In this document: positions 1 through 9,739 of the stretch, in pieces
Position numbering within the stretch: position 1 is the first letter of the stretch
Layout: every line of letters starts with the position of its first letter
Program-made: the position numbers and the translations under genes
Notes under the pieces: model-generated
Seen by the model: the letters and a program-made list of their open reading frames with translations, nothing else
Told to the model about the DNA's origin: nothing
The model's database searches: none
Source: Lactuca virosa
Taxonomy: Eukaryota; Streptophyta; Magnoliopsida; Asterales; Asteraceae
Assembly: GCA_928212115.1 (NCBI GenBank)
Contig: CAKMRJ010000001.1
Span: 360,988,570-361,052,569, forward strand
Length of the DNA stretch: 64,000 nt
Reading direction: 5' to 3'

Positions 1-1231
1 ACTTTTCATCCCACAATGAAGTCATAATCCAATTATAATTAATAAATATTTATATTTGTTTAGAAATCATAATCTTATGTAGCTCTTTACATGAAGATTT
101 TATTCTAAACTAATTGTCTCATATACATTCTCTTAGTTCTTCTAAAGTACTCTTAAAATGTTCTTATAGTCATCCAGTGACTTAACCATGTATTTAATTG
201 GTATATTATGATATGCTCATAGAATGATCATATACCAAGTCTTATGCATAATATAATGACGTGCACAAAAGTACCTACTAGTTTTAAATTTATAACCTAA
301 CAAACTTAACTAGCTAAAATGTACCTAGGCAATGTACCTAGTCGAATTGTAGTGTAGTAAAGTAAATTGGGGTCGAACACATGGAACAAATTTAATTAAC
401 TAAAATAATTACTCTAAATGAATCTAAAACCACACAATATTTAAAAAGGTTTTTATCTGATTTTGCAAGTTCAGACAAACTTAAACACTCAACAAAACGG
501 TTGTAATCAATATATTAAAAACACTTTCGTTTGGTTTCGAATCGACCTTTTTCCTATGGTTAGCTCTTACTTATGGATTAATAAAGTTGGTTACCAATTT
601 ATATGTAATTAGCAATTTGGTCAAATCTACTAATATTTTTACCAATTCGTTATTAATTATAATTGGGCTATGTATGATTTGTTAAACACAGTTATGGCCA
701 CAATTATGTTCTCTAACACAGTTAAATTGTTACTTTTATCACTTAACTAAGATGTGGTCAATCCTAGCTCTAGCAATTTAATGGTCACTAAATCACTAGG
801 TAAACAAGTTCATGTAATTTAATAGTCACTAAACTACACTTAACTTGAATTAAAGCAACAAAGAGAAACACTTTAACATGCTAGGTAAGTTAATCAAACA
901 CAAGCTCCAAACCAACTTTAATAAATCCATAAACTAATAAACTAAACCACAGTTATTAAGGGTTCATCTAACTAAACGAAAGTCTACTAAATTAGCTACT
1001 CATGGCAGTAATTAAACACAAAAACTCAATAAGAATAAAGCTAAACATGATCAAACCGATTGAATTGATGATGTTTTCTTCTAGATCTCTTCAACTCTTG
1101 AGCTCCAGTCGTTTCCTCTTCTTCTAAGGGTTTTCCAAAGGTTTTGTTTTGTAATACTTCTCCAGAAAGTCACCTCCAACTCCCCCAATTCGTCATAATG
1201 TTCGGATATATATACTTGCCTAAAATCTAGT

Positions 1232-1358
1232 CACCACGATGTGGTAAAGGCACCACATCGTGGTCTTCGTGTATATCCCGTATTCTCCAAGTCAGCGCCA
1301 AGAATCGCGAAGATTCCATTCACCACGTTGTGGTGGGATCACCAAGTCGTGGTTATCG
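1232..1358. repeat. CCACGACGTGG-type palindromes, cluster 1
   Basis: Three or four copies of a roughly 11-bp CpG-centred palindrome (CCACGATGTGG, CCACATCGTGG, CCACGTTGTGG, CCAAGTCGTGG) occur in about 125 bp, separated by short spacers. The same motif recurs at 2975-3085 and, inside the gag remnant, at 4576-4608. Function is unknown. The core is an ACGT-like element of the type bound by plant bZIP/bHLH factors, but that reading is inference only. Confidence 0.6.
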
Positions 1359-2973
1359 AGAATCAACATTTTCTCAAAACATGAAAGTTGTCCGAAATTG
1401 TGTCTAGTTTTCAGATCATTTTGAATCACATCAATCAGAGTTACGGGTCATGCGATATGGACAGAATACTGACGAGGGGTCAAGCTGTCCATTAACATTC
1501 TTTTTGTGTCTTCTTCTTGCCTATGCTCTTCATTCCTGCTTCCAGCTTCCATATTGCTTCCGAGAATGTCTTTTCCGCTGCATAACAGATATTAAACATA
1601 ATAATTACCTTTTGTTCTATAATAAGCATAAATATAGCTAATAATATTAAGATATGATGTAAAATATATATGTAGATATGCACATATCAAAATACTCCAC
1701 ACTAATATTTTGCTTGCCCCCAAACAAAACTAATTTTTTAAGTCTAACTTTCATCACCAATATCACATAAGACAATCCATTTTGAACTCATCCATTATAC
1801 CAAGACCTCAATGCGCATTTTGTGTCTAAGGTTCCTAAAAACTTCTGCAATCCTAGCTACTCACAATCCTTATGAACCTTCAACCCTTAGCTTATACCCT
1901 TAGCTTATACGACACTCATTTTTGCAACCCTCTGAATCAATCCTCAAAAATCTTTCTTAACCTCAATGTATTTTTGGTTAAGCTATCCATGCATACATAA
2001 TCTAGAAAAATTACAACTTTTGATACCACAATGGAGCTCTTTGGAATTCTTCACTTTTTTGAATAATTGATCTTTGATTTCTTTGAATTCACCACCTTTT
2101 TGTTTGATTTTTGGTATCTTCAACTTTTGAATTTCTTCAAAATTTTTGATCTTTTGATCTTCATACTTTGATAGCTCCAAAATTCTCACAACTCTTTCGT
2201 AATTTCTCTTTTTTTTTTTTTTTTTAAATTTCTCACTTTTTTCGCTCAAATCCTACATGTTTAAGAAAGGGAGCTTAACTCCAACCTTTATTGGTTAGAG
2301 GCATTAGTCTAAGTGCAATGACTACATAAGCTCTCCTAGATAGATTTCAAGTACAGGCTGCAAAACTTATTATGCCATATAAACTATCAGATTACCTTTC
2401 ATATCCCATGACTTACCTTTCATATCCCATGACTTTTCACTAAGACTTGGGAAACCACAAATATACTATAACATATGTTGGCTCAATTAAACATTTGAGC
2501 TCTCATTGGATCATCACATATAACACTAGCAACTTAAGTTTAAACTATTACTAGATTTAATTTTTAGATTATTATTTCAAATCTATTTCTAATTTTTCAA
2601 AATTTTAAATTTTAAATTTTCTAAATTTTCTAGCAATTTACTTTTTCGACCCCCTACCCCACACTTATTACATACAATGCCCTCATTGTATGCATAAAAT
2701 AAATTAAAAACAAGAAAAAGGAGAAAAATGAATAGACTCCCATGGGTAGTAGTGGCGAGATCGAACTCTAAGACTTGTGTGGAAAGCTTAGACTTCTCTT
2801 ATAATTGCTGGAAACAATACTTCTGGACCTTCTTCATGTGAATGCAAATGTGTCGGATCGAATGAAATTAAAGAACCATTATTGAAAAATGTGTTGAGCC
2901 GCTGCCATGATGTAGGAAAGCAATGCTACGTCGTGGTGTCGAGCAAATGGTCATGAGGGTCGAGCAAAATAAT

Positions 2974-3086
2974 ATCGCCACGACGTGGTTTAAGGATGCC
3001 ACATCGTGGTGTAGTCAGATTCAGTCACAATTAAAATTTTCGCCACGACGTGTTGATGATGTCCACATCATGGTGTCTTCTCAAAG
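2974..3086. repeat. CCACGACGTGG-type palindromes, cluster 2
   Basis: Two pairs of the same motif are seen: GCCACGACGTGG followed by CCACATCGTGG, then GCCACGACGTG followed by CCACATCATGG. Each pair has a 10-15-nt spacer, as in cluster 1. The paired arrangement recurs at 4576-4608 within coding-derived sequence. Confidence 0.55.
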
Positions 3087-3413
3087 AATCTTCTAAAATT
3101 GAAACAGTTGGGCATCGACTCTTTGTAATGTGTAAGACCATTCCCACTCTTCCTTTCAGTAAATATGCTTCAAAATGATTTTCTCTTCATTATGCGGGAA
3201 CCCCACACTCATCCAAAAACTTGTTCTTCAATTATGATCTTCAAAAATCGCACGACTTCTTCAAATTAAGCTCCTTCACTGCTTCACTTTTGATCAACAC
3301 TAAAACTAAAACTAAATCAAATAAGAAAAGAAAATGCAAACTCTAAAGACATCGGGTTGTCTCCCGATAAGCGCTTCTTTTTGTTGGAGTCATGAGCCGG
3401 ACTCCATGCCACC

Positions 3414-4239
3414 TCACGATGAATCTTTAGGAGTGTCAGACATCAAATGTACTTTCTGTTCCTTCCATTTTCTCTTGTACGCTTGAACTCTTCTAAGATA
3501 GGATTTCTTAGAATTCTCCTTCTTAGTTTTTGAATCCCCTTCTTGAAGCTTTCTCTTTACTCCCTTATTCACCATAGGTTCCGATTTTGCCCCGTCTTCA
3601 ATTTTTAGCTCTATTGAATCAACCTTTCTTTCCAAAGTTAGCGGTTTCAATTCCGAAGTAACCTCATCATCATCACTAGACACTAAGTCTTCTTCACTCT
3701 CCTTGCTCACCCAAGATGTTGGAGTTTTGTAGGAAAAAACTTCAAATACACCAGGAATGGATGCTCGTGGCTTTGTACGCTTGACTTGCTGAATTGACTG
3801 AATTTCTTCTTCCATTAATTTTTCCAATTCTTCAAGTTCATTCTCTTCATCTATATTAAAAACTTCACCTTGAGCAAAAATTTTCTGAAATCCATCTTCC
3901 ACTCCAAAGGTAACTTCTTCATCTCCCAACTCTCAAAGTAAGCTTGGACTCACGAATGTCAACCAAGGCTCGAGCAGTATTGAGTAAAGGGCGACCAAGA
4001 ATGATTGGCATATTGACATCTTCTTTCATATCCAAAACAACAAAATCAATTGGAAAAACAAATTTCCCATTTTTGACCAATATATCCTCCACAATGCCTC
4101 GAGGATGAGTCACTGAACGATTAGCCATGTGAATCGTCATTCTTGTAGCCTTCAAATCCAGAAGATTTAGCTTTTGGTAGAACGTATAAGGCATTAAATT
4201 TATGCTTGCTCCAGAATCGGCTAAAGCATAAGTCTTCAA
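3414..4239 (-). pseudogene. Athila/Tat-like retroelement protease and downstream acidic region (broken)
   Basis: The upstream half (4239-3919) is a retropepsin-like domain of the non-chromoviral Ty3 type. Visible are ALADSGASINLMP (the DSG catalytic triad), the PRGIVEDILVK segment and the IILGRPLLNTARALVD helix that precedes the end of plant Athila/Tat proteases. The reading frame shifts near 3925: LTLRVG is in one frame and the expected continuation DEEVTFGVEDG is in the next. The remaining 170 codons are acidic and lysine-rich with no recognised domain. They end about 60 bp before a GCGCTTATCGGGAGACAACCCG block, which I associate with the 3' edge of such elements. No reverse transcriptase, RNase H or integrase follows, so the copy is non-autonomous or deleted. 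Family assignment is fairly secure and function is lost. Confidence 0.75.
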
Positions 4240-4248
4240 ATTATTCCC

Positions 4249-5213
4249 AAATTCACACAGAAGAGTGAGGCGTCAAGGATCCCCCATTTTCTTTGGTATC
4301 TCTCCTAATATCACTTTAGAACTTTGGTCACTAAGGATTACCTTGGAATTCATCTCTAAGTGTTGGCGAGTGTCGAGTAAATATTGAAGAAACTTCGCAT
4401 ATTCAGGTACTTGTGTTAAAGACTTAATAAAAGGAGTATTCATAAAAATACGCTTAACTTTCTTCATAAACTTTATATGCTCTTGCTCCAACTGGTGAAC
4501 TTTGGCTCGAGAAGGAAATTATAAAGGAGGTTGAAAAACTTGAGTACATGTAGAATTTTTCTTTTCAGCTCCACAGCACGTCGTGGAGGTTAAATCGCCA
4601 CGTCGTGGTCTCGATGATTCTGCCTCAATTTTTTCTTCGACTTTCGACCGCTTTGCTTGTGATTCAGGCTGCTTTGTCTCTTCTTCCAAGGCTTCTAAGA
4701 ACTCATAAATAGTGTCTTCTTCAGTATCAATGGCCATGAAATGTGATGGTGGTTTCTTGTTAGGAATTGGTGGAGGTAACAGCTTGTTAACCAATGTTGT
4801 TAATTGACCAAGTTGGGCTTCAATGTTTTGGATCGATGCTGGATGATTTCTTAATAAAGCTTGATGGTCACTCATCATAGCTTGTTGGTCTTTCATCATT
4901 ATTCTTTGATCTCTTATTGCCGCATCGGTCTCATTATGGCGTTTTTCAGAAGCCTCGAGAAATCTAGCTAACATAGACTCAAGGTCAACCTTCTTCTCAG
5001 GTTGTGGTTGCTCGTTTTGGTAGAAGCCTTGGCTTGTTTGCCTATACTTTTCTTCTTGTATTCATCATATGGCAACCATTCTCTCTTTGGCTTTCTCCAA
5101 TCTTCATCATATTTGTCTCCACTAGAATAGAGTACCTGAGCCTTTTTGTTCTTGTTCTCATCCAAAGGGCAATCTTTTGTTAAATGTGGACCACTACATC
5201 TTTCACAACCCAC
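4249..5213 (-). pseudogene. Athila/Tat-like gag C-terminal part (broken)
   Basis: Read on the minus strand from 5213, the segment begins with a zinc-knuckle-like motif, CERCSGPHLTKDC (C-x2-C-x3-H-x4-C). A lysine-rich linker follows, then a helical, glutamine- and methionine-rich stretch (MMKDQQAMMSDHQALL, NIEAQLGQLTTLVN) of the kind seen in gag of Athila/Ogre-like elements. Next comes FMKKVKRIFMNTPFIKSLTQVPEYAKFLQYLL, which precedes protease in this lineage. At least three in-frame stops or shifts separate the pieces (near 4970, 4518 and 4270). The N-terminal capsid part is missing because the sequence changes abruptly to a copia reverse-transcriptase remnant at about 5214. A CCACGTCGTGG palindrome pair lies inside this segment. 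Confidence 0.7.
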
Positions 5214-5360
5214 TAGTTCTTAGTAAACACACATGTTCTATTCATTTTGATATGAAATAATACCTTGTCGTTTTTTTATTAAAATGATGATTGAAACATT
5301 GAGATGTTTGCTTTATATCCACAAGTGGATCTCAAGCTTTACACATTTTGTTAGGATAAT
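5214..5360 (-). pseudogene. Decayed copia reverse-transcriptase fragment, left of element A
   Basis: On the minus strand this piece continues, without a gap in homology, the copia reverse transcriptase that resumes at 37604 on the far side of element A. Reading across the insertion gives a degenerate NPNYPNK-like stretch, then DIKQTSQCFNHHFNKK, which resembles the conserved copia YGLKQASRSWN region. A degenerate EHVCLLRT end resembles the EPCVYKK region. Stops are frequent. The 5 bp ATAAT next to the LTR (5356-5360) is repeated at 37604-37608, which supports the split. The assignment is by motif resemblance only. Confidence 0.55.
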
Positions 5361-6268
5361 TGTAACACCTATTCCAGAGTGACTTGTGGAGCTTAAGAAG
5401 AAGATAGTCAGAAGAAGGAGAAGATCCAGCAAACCAAGCCCTCACTCTTGAGCTTGACCATCTTGTGGACTGCTGTAGTTCAGTTGGAGTTGTGCGTTGG
5501 GACTTATTGGATCTTATCTTGTCAGTTCAGCATTTGCGAGAGGTGAATCTCCTCACCATACCAATGGATATAAGGCACCAAGGCTGGACCATTTTATGAT
5601 ATGTGGTATCCTAGCTGAAGTTGTATTATGTGGCATGTTAGTTGGTATGAGCTAGGAAGCATGCTAGTGGTATATGTGGTATGTTTGTATGGAAGACCAT
5701 GGGAGAGCCCATGACACCTAGATGTAAGACCATGTGGAGAGCCCATGGCTTTCCTACTAAAAGACCATGGGAGAGCCCATGACACTCAGATGTAAGACCA
5801 TGTGGAGAGCTCATGGCTTTGCTATTAAAGACCATGGGAGAGCCCATGGCACTTAGGTGTAAGACCATGCGGGGAGCCCATGGCATCCTGGAGTAAGACC
5901 CTGGGGACGAGCCCACGACATCCGTATATGTATGTATGCATGGCTTTTGTGGTATATGTAGCTTTTATAGCTAATATGATTATGTGTTTATGTGGATTGT
6001 GTGGGGTATGCTCTGGGGAACTCACTAAGCATTAGCTTACGGTTAGTGAATTTGTTTCAGGTACATCCGAGCCTAAGGGCAAGGGAAAGGCTTGATGATG
6101 CAGCATACACTCTCTCTCGGGTGCTTTTATGGGACACTCTGATGATTTGAAATAATATTGTTATTGATATGAATTTGAAAACAATTGTATTTGCGATTTT
6201 ATGGTTTATGGAAAATGTTTTGGCTACTTAAAAATGAATTTTTTTTTTTTGAAAATTGGGTCATTACA
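5361..6268 (+). repeat. Element A 5' LTR
   Basis: Begins TGTAACACC and ends GGGTCATTACA. The first 185 bases hold a splice-donor-like GAGAG|GTGAAT at 5543, which is GATAG|GTGAGT in the 3' LTR, followed by a GGCACCAAGGC hairpin cassette. A 67-68-bp tandem array occupies 5693-5905. TTTGTTTCAG|GTACATCC at 6051-6068 looks like a splice acceptor. Short ORFs in this LTR (for example 5638-6025 minus) are by-products of the tandem repeats. Confidence 0.93.
5693..5905. repeat. 67-68-bp tandem array of CCATGGGAGAGCCCATGG palindromes in LTR
   Basis: Units start at about 5693, 5761 and 5828. Each has two half-units of roughly 34 bp containing an imperfect palindrome of the form GACCATGGGAGAGCCCATGGC or GACCATGTGGAGAGCCCATGG. 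The final half-units drift toward CCTGGGGACGAGCCCACG. The 3' LTR carries the same array at 37031-37245. Confidence 0.8.
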
Positions 6269-6270
6269 AG

Positions 6271-6288
6271 TTGGTATCAGAGCCTTGG
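6271..6288 (+). other. Element A primer-binding site (initiator-Met tRNA)
   Basis: TTGGTATCAGAGCCTTGG lies 2 nt after the LTR end. TGGTATCAGAGC is the complement of the 3' end of plant initiator-Met tRNA. It is used to prime minus-strand cDNA. Confidence 0.9.
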
Positions 6289-6956
6289 TTTGAGGGATTC
6301 GGGCACACTCTCGGGTGTTTCAGGACTGAAACTAAGGAAATGATAAAATTGTTTTCAAAAATAAAACTTAAAAACTTCTTAAACCGGAAAAGAGGAGAGT
6401 GTGATGCATGTGATCGGCCAAGACAAGCAAGTAGTTCCCCAATATGTTAGCCATGTTATAGTGATATTTGAGTTATGATAATTGTATGGATCTTGCTATG
6501 TGTATGCTTTTAAAATTATATACGGTTAGGAGCTTATAGCCTTAGAATGATTGATTTGGCCTTATTTCCTGTTCCTTGTGTGGTTGTGGTCCTAGGGTAG
6601 AATCTCTTATTCGAAAGTCTATTTGATCATTTTCTGTGTATAATTTACATGCATAAAGGCAGCCTATTATGATTGGTCTGATTGATGTGGGTATAGCAAG
6701 TCTTAGGATAGCCTAGGATTTGAGCTATGCGGTAGTCTGTGGGATATGATTTGTTTTGGAACGAATTTGAGTTATTAGGTAGAGCCTTGGGAAAGGTACA
6801 GGTAGGTGAGGAAGGTAGTATTGGGCCCATACTACTGGAAGCACAGGACATGTACCCGAACCAATGTTAGATCTGGAAGCTCTAAGGAGGACCTGTGTGG
6901 GACAATCCCCTCTATGGAAATCCTGATCATTATATTTCGTGGTATTGCAGTACAGT
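6289..6956 (+). other. Element A untranslated leader with one stem-loop module
   Basis: There is no convincing ORF between the primer site and gag. A stem-loop module with core CTGTTCCTTGTGTGG is centred near 6577. Just before gag, GGTATTGCAG (6941-6950) resembles a splice acceptor 6 nt upstream of the gag ATG at 6957. It could pair with the LTR donor at 5543 to remove the leader. Confidence 0.5.
6508..6652 (+). repeat. Stem-loop module (conserved loop) in element A leader
   Basis: The loop core CTGTTCCTTGTGTGG at 6569-6583 is flanked by arms that pair imperfectly. Left-arm AAATTATATAC (about 6512) matches the reverse complement of right-arm GTGTATAATTT (about 6636), and an ATAGCCTT/ATAGACTT block pairs nearer the loop. 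It is the most diverged of the 13 modules found in the window. Confidence 0.55.
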
Positions 6957-7169
6957 ATGGTGGTGACACGATTTGGAGCAGGGGGATCAGGATCTGGATC
7001 GGGTTCGGGTTCGGGTGAGACTACCAAGCCCATTGATGAGAGGCTGCGCGAGATCATTGCAGCCGAGGTGACGAGGGGCATCCTTGACGCTACCCTAGTG
7101 ATTTTTGGGATGGTCAAGGAGGGTATGATGGAGATCATGGAGGAGAGGCTCAGTGCATTCAGAGCCGAG
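6957..7169 (+). pseudogene. Element A gag, N-terminal segment
   Basis: Starts at ATG 6957 (MVVTRFGAGG), preceded 6 nt upstream by an AG dinucleotide that resembles a splice acceptor. I prefer it over the in-frame upstream ATG at 6939. A Gly-Ser repeat (GSGSGSGSG) is followed by ETTKPIDERLREIIAAE and a helical segment ending FRAE, typical of the N-terminus of plant chromoviral gag. The frame is then interrupted by a CACTA transposon at 7170. It resumes after the 3-bp duplication at 11557 in the same frame, and again at 32432 after element B. No other defect is visible in this segment. Gag would form the capsid of the virus-like particle. As it stands the gene is in three pieces. Confidence 0.85.
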
Positions 7170-7184
7170 CAGTACTACAAAAAC

Positions 7185-7490
7185 AACCTTTTACGACGCG
7201 CAATGTGTGTCGTAAAACGCTCAGACGACACGCAAATATGTGTCAAGGAAGGCCCTATCATAACGAAAGACGACATGCTTTTGCGCGTCGTCTATTTACG
7301 ACGTGCATTTACGACGCGCAGTTACGGCACGCATTTACGACACGCAATGCGTATCAAGGAAGGCCCTGTCATAAAGGAAGACAACACGCATTTGCGTGTT
7401 GTTACCTTACGACACGCGTTTAGGACACACATTGTGTATCATTAAAGCCCATGTCATAAATGAAGATGACACGCATTTGCGTGTCATAAT
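7185..7490. repeat. CACTA subterminal repeats, left
   Basis: About ten copies of an ACGACACGCA-like decamer in both orientations are seen, several fused into near-palindromes such as GACACGCATTTGCGTGTC (about 7467). In CACTA elements, arrays like this are the transposase-binding sites. An AGGAAGGCCCTRTCATAA phrase repeats with a period near 120 bp (7246 and 7358). Small ORFs here (6939, 7205) are repeat artefacts. Confidence 0.75.
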
Positions 7491-8113
7491 TTTAAATGTT
7501 GTAAAAAAATATATATTTTTGATAGAATTACTAATTTTCAAATTAAACAACAGATTGAAATTATCATAATACAAAATAAAATACCATACATAAGAACGAT
7601 AATTTATTTCAAAAAAATATCATATGTCAAATACAAATAATCATTCCAATACTATTTATTATAAAAAAATAAAACACAACATCAAAAGGAACTCGTGAGT
7701 AAGTTCTCCTTTGGTAGTCTCCATGGATGTGTTATGCCTTGCAACTTCACCCATCACATAAGGAGCATCAATTCCATAGACACATTCAAGTACCTCTTCA
7801 GAGCATCGACAAGAAAAACATTGAGTTTTGGCTTTTAGAAGTTACATATTGCTATAAGAAGTTACATATTGTTGTTATCAGTAAAAAAAATTACATTGCC
7901 CATATTGATAAAAAAAAGGAGTAAAGTGTGTTGCTATTTTGAGAAAAAAAATGAAGAAACATAAAACTAGTACCTGTTGATGACCTGTCATTCGAGTTTT
8001 GGGACGCTTGTCTTTAGAAGGTTACCAGAGGAACATAGTGAAATTATCACTACCTGACACTAACCTCTTAGGACTTTCAGCCTTCATCTTATTGTATCTC
8101 TCTAAAGATGCCT

Positions 8114-8115
<2 letters not shown>

Positions 8116-8190
<75 letters not shown>
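8116..8190. repeat. (TA)n microsatellite in CACTA element
   Basis: Roughly 37 uninterrupted TA dinucleotides. Confidence 0.97.
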
Positions 8191-8196
<6 letters not shown>

Positions 8197-8289
8197 TCAA
8201 TTCTCATACCAATAAATGAGTACTAAAAACACACACACAAAAAACATCAATTTACTTCTTCGTCTCTTCTAGAGATGAATGCTGTTTAC

Positions 8290-8594
8290 TGGAGATGAAT
8301 ACTGTTTACGCGACGACATGGAAATCTGAGGTGTACTGGTACCCAGGATATACCAGTTATCCATTTCTTGTGGCCCTGAACTTTTATGTATTAGTGTAAG
8401 ATGAGAGCATATAAAGTAATCAAATAACAAGATTGACAGATGGATAAAGTGAGCATATAATTATAGTAAGTAGATTGCCAGAAGCTTTTCCTGTCCATGG
8501 GTCCCAGATTTGGATTTCTCCAGACTTGCTTCCACTTAATAGATGTTTTCCATCTGGTGACCATGCAACACAGAGAACCCAATTCTTGTGCCCT
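8290..8594 (-). pseudogene. NLE: Captured fragment of a Notchless-like WD40 gene (two exons)
   Basis: On the minus strand the piece from 8593 to about 8465 encodes HKNWVLCVAWSPDGKHLL, then SGSKSGEIQIWDPWTGKA. This matches, from memory, the WD40 repeat of plant Notchless (NLE), a ribosome-biogenesis factor for the 60S subunit. It is preceded by an intron-like TATTCAG acceptor. A second exon (8375-8290) follows another TTCAG acceptor and reads GHKKWITGISWVPVHLR, then PCRR, the next segment of the same protein. The intervening 90 bp behaves as an intron, although its GT donor is not clear. Exons plus intron remnants indicate capture from genomic DNA, not cDNA. The N-terminal NLE domain and remaining WD40 repeats are absent, so no functional protein is expected. 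Identity is by recall only. Confidence 0.75.
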
Positions 8595-8979
8595 GAATAG
8601 ATATGTAAAAATATAACAATTTGTTTGGATTTTGTGATTATGAAGTTATGATAACAACCATCATATTCACTACATGGAACTTGAGTTTGTAAATGTTCTT
8701 TTTGTCTCTTTAAAGAAAGTAAACTTGTTATGCTGGCTTCTAACCTGTACTGGTGAACATAGGCGTTTAGATTAACACATAAGAAAGTCTATTTACTTTT
8801 AGTAAACTCCCAAAAAGGTAATGACTTTTCATTTAGCTGGACCAAAATTCTTTATAAATTCATGACATATACATAAAATTATAAATTTATATTACAAAAA
8901 TTAAAACAAAATAAAGATTTTACCAAAGTTTCTGCCATATTCTTGCTGCGAACCTTTTAAACTCAATGAATAACACTTA

Positions 8980-9150
8980 AAGCTTCAAGAACAAGGGAAG
9001 CACCTTCAAAGTGAATTCACATCAGCACTCTTCATCAGATCCATATATTTTAAAATTTAAGAACAGGGGAAGTACCTTCAAATGATTTGGCAAAAATCCA
9101 AAGAAACTTACACTTATAAATTCAAGAATAGGGGAAGTACCTTCAAATGA
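8980..9150. repeat. Short direct repeats in CACTA interior
   Basis: A phrase of the form AGAACAGGGGAAGTACCTTCAAA occurs three times, near 8988, 9060 and 9125, at intervals of about 65-72 bp. The surrounding sequence is AT-rich. The minus-strand ORF at 9022-9327 overlaps it and shows no recognisable domain. Confidence 0.6.
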
Positions 9151-9561
9151 TGTTTGAGTAACAAATAAATATGAAAAGTGAAGGTTAAAGCCCTTTTCAT
9201 CAGATCCATATAACAATCCTGAAACTGAAAAATCAAAAGCTTTAAAAATGAAATAGATATGTAAGCTGTAAAGATAAACAAAAACAAAAAATGAAAAACG
9301 CAGGATACAAATTAAGGATACGAACAAAAATAATTAAAAAGAAACCTTATCCCCTATATGCGTTTATGGTGGTGGTCGTACTGCCTTATTGAATATCAAC
9401 AAAAATTTAAATTTGAACTGATCATGGATATTTTTTTTATAGGGAATACCCCAAACTCTCAAGAGTGTGTAATAGATGGTGGGACCTATGCTTACACAAA
9501 TAATACTATGGAAGCAATAACATGCTTAGATAATAGAAAAAAGGGTAAAAAACCATGTCAC

Positions 9562-9735
9562 CTAAATTAGAGGTCCATCATCATCTTTATTGGAAGAAGA
9601 TGAACTAGCAGATATCTTTTCTTCTGTTGGTAATCCACCACCAACCCTTGGGCTAGAAATTAAATCAAGGTTACTTATGCCTGTTCTCTTCCAAATCTCC
9701 TGGATAGTTAGCATCTTGAAGATACCTGGCCTGAA
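9562..9735 (-). pseudogene. Possible second captured exon, unidentified
   Basis: Minus-strand reading shows an open stretch ending SSSSSNKDDDGPLI and a stop, with serine/aspartate-rich composition unlike the AT-rich surroundings. A different frame over 9660-9735 reads RYLQDANYPGDLEENRHK, which also looks protein-like. I do not recognise either and cannot say which frame was coding. Its place inside a CACTA element that already holds a Notchless fragment makes a second captured piece plausible. It could equally be chance. Confidence 0.25.
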
Positions 9736-9739
9736 ATGT

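Larger units (their letters stand above)
1..3413 (-). other. AT-rich non-coding 3' portion of an Athila/Tat-like element
   Basis: No credible gene is visible. The stretch lies downstream (minus sense) of the gag-protease remnant at 3414-5213. It contains phrases I associate with Athila/Ogre-type untranslated regions: CCCCACACTTATT near 2659 and a TGCTTGCCCCCAAAC stretch near 1711. A polypyrimidine tract sits at 2207-2228, and five CCACGACGTGG-like palindromes are scattered through it. I could not place LTR boundaries, because no second LTR copy or polypurine tract is recognisable. The assignment rests on adjacency and style, so it is tentative. Confidence 0.4.

Noticed and set aside
1983..2249. 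Lysine-rich minus-strand ORF of 88 codons
   Set aside because: Generated by a polypyrimidine tract; no homology pattern.
5594..6025. Several minus-strand ORFs rich in MGSPHGL-type text
   Set aside because: They are translations of the CCATGG palindrome array in the element A LTR; the same appears at 36931-37205.
6271..6288. tRNA-like sequence
   Set aside because: Only a short match to the tRNA 3' end; it is a primer-binding site, not a tRNA gene.
6725..7138. A 137-codon minus-strand ORF with PEPDPDPDP text
   Set aside because: It is the antisense of the Gly-Ser run in element A gag.
8116..8226. ORF with YIYIYI repeat (also at 31151, 42443 and 44646)
   Set aside because: Translation of (TA)n microsatellites.
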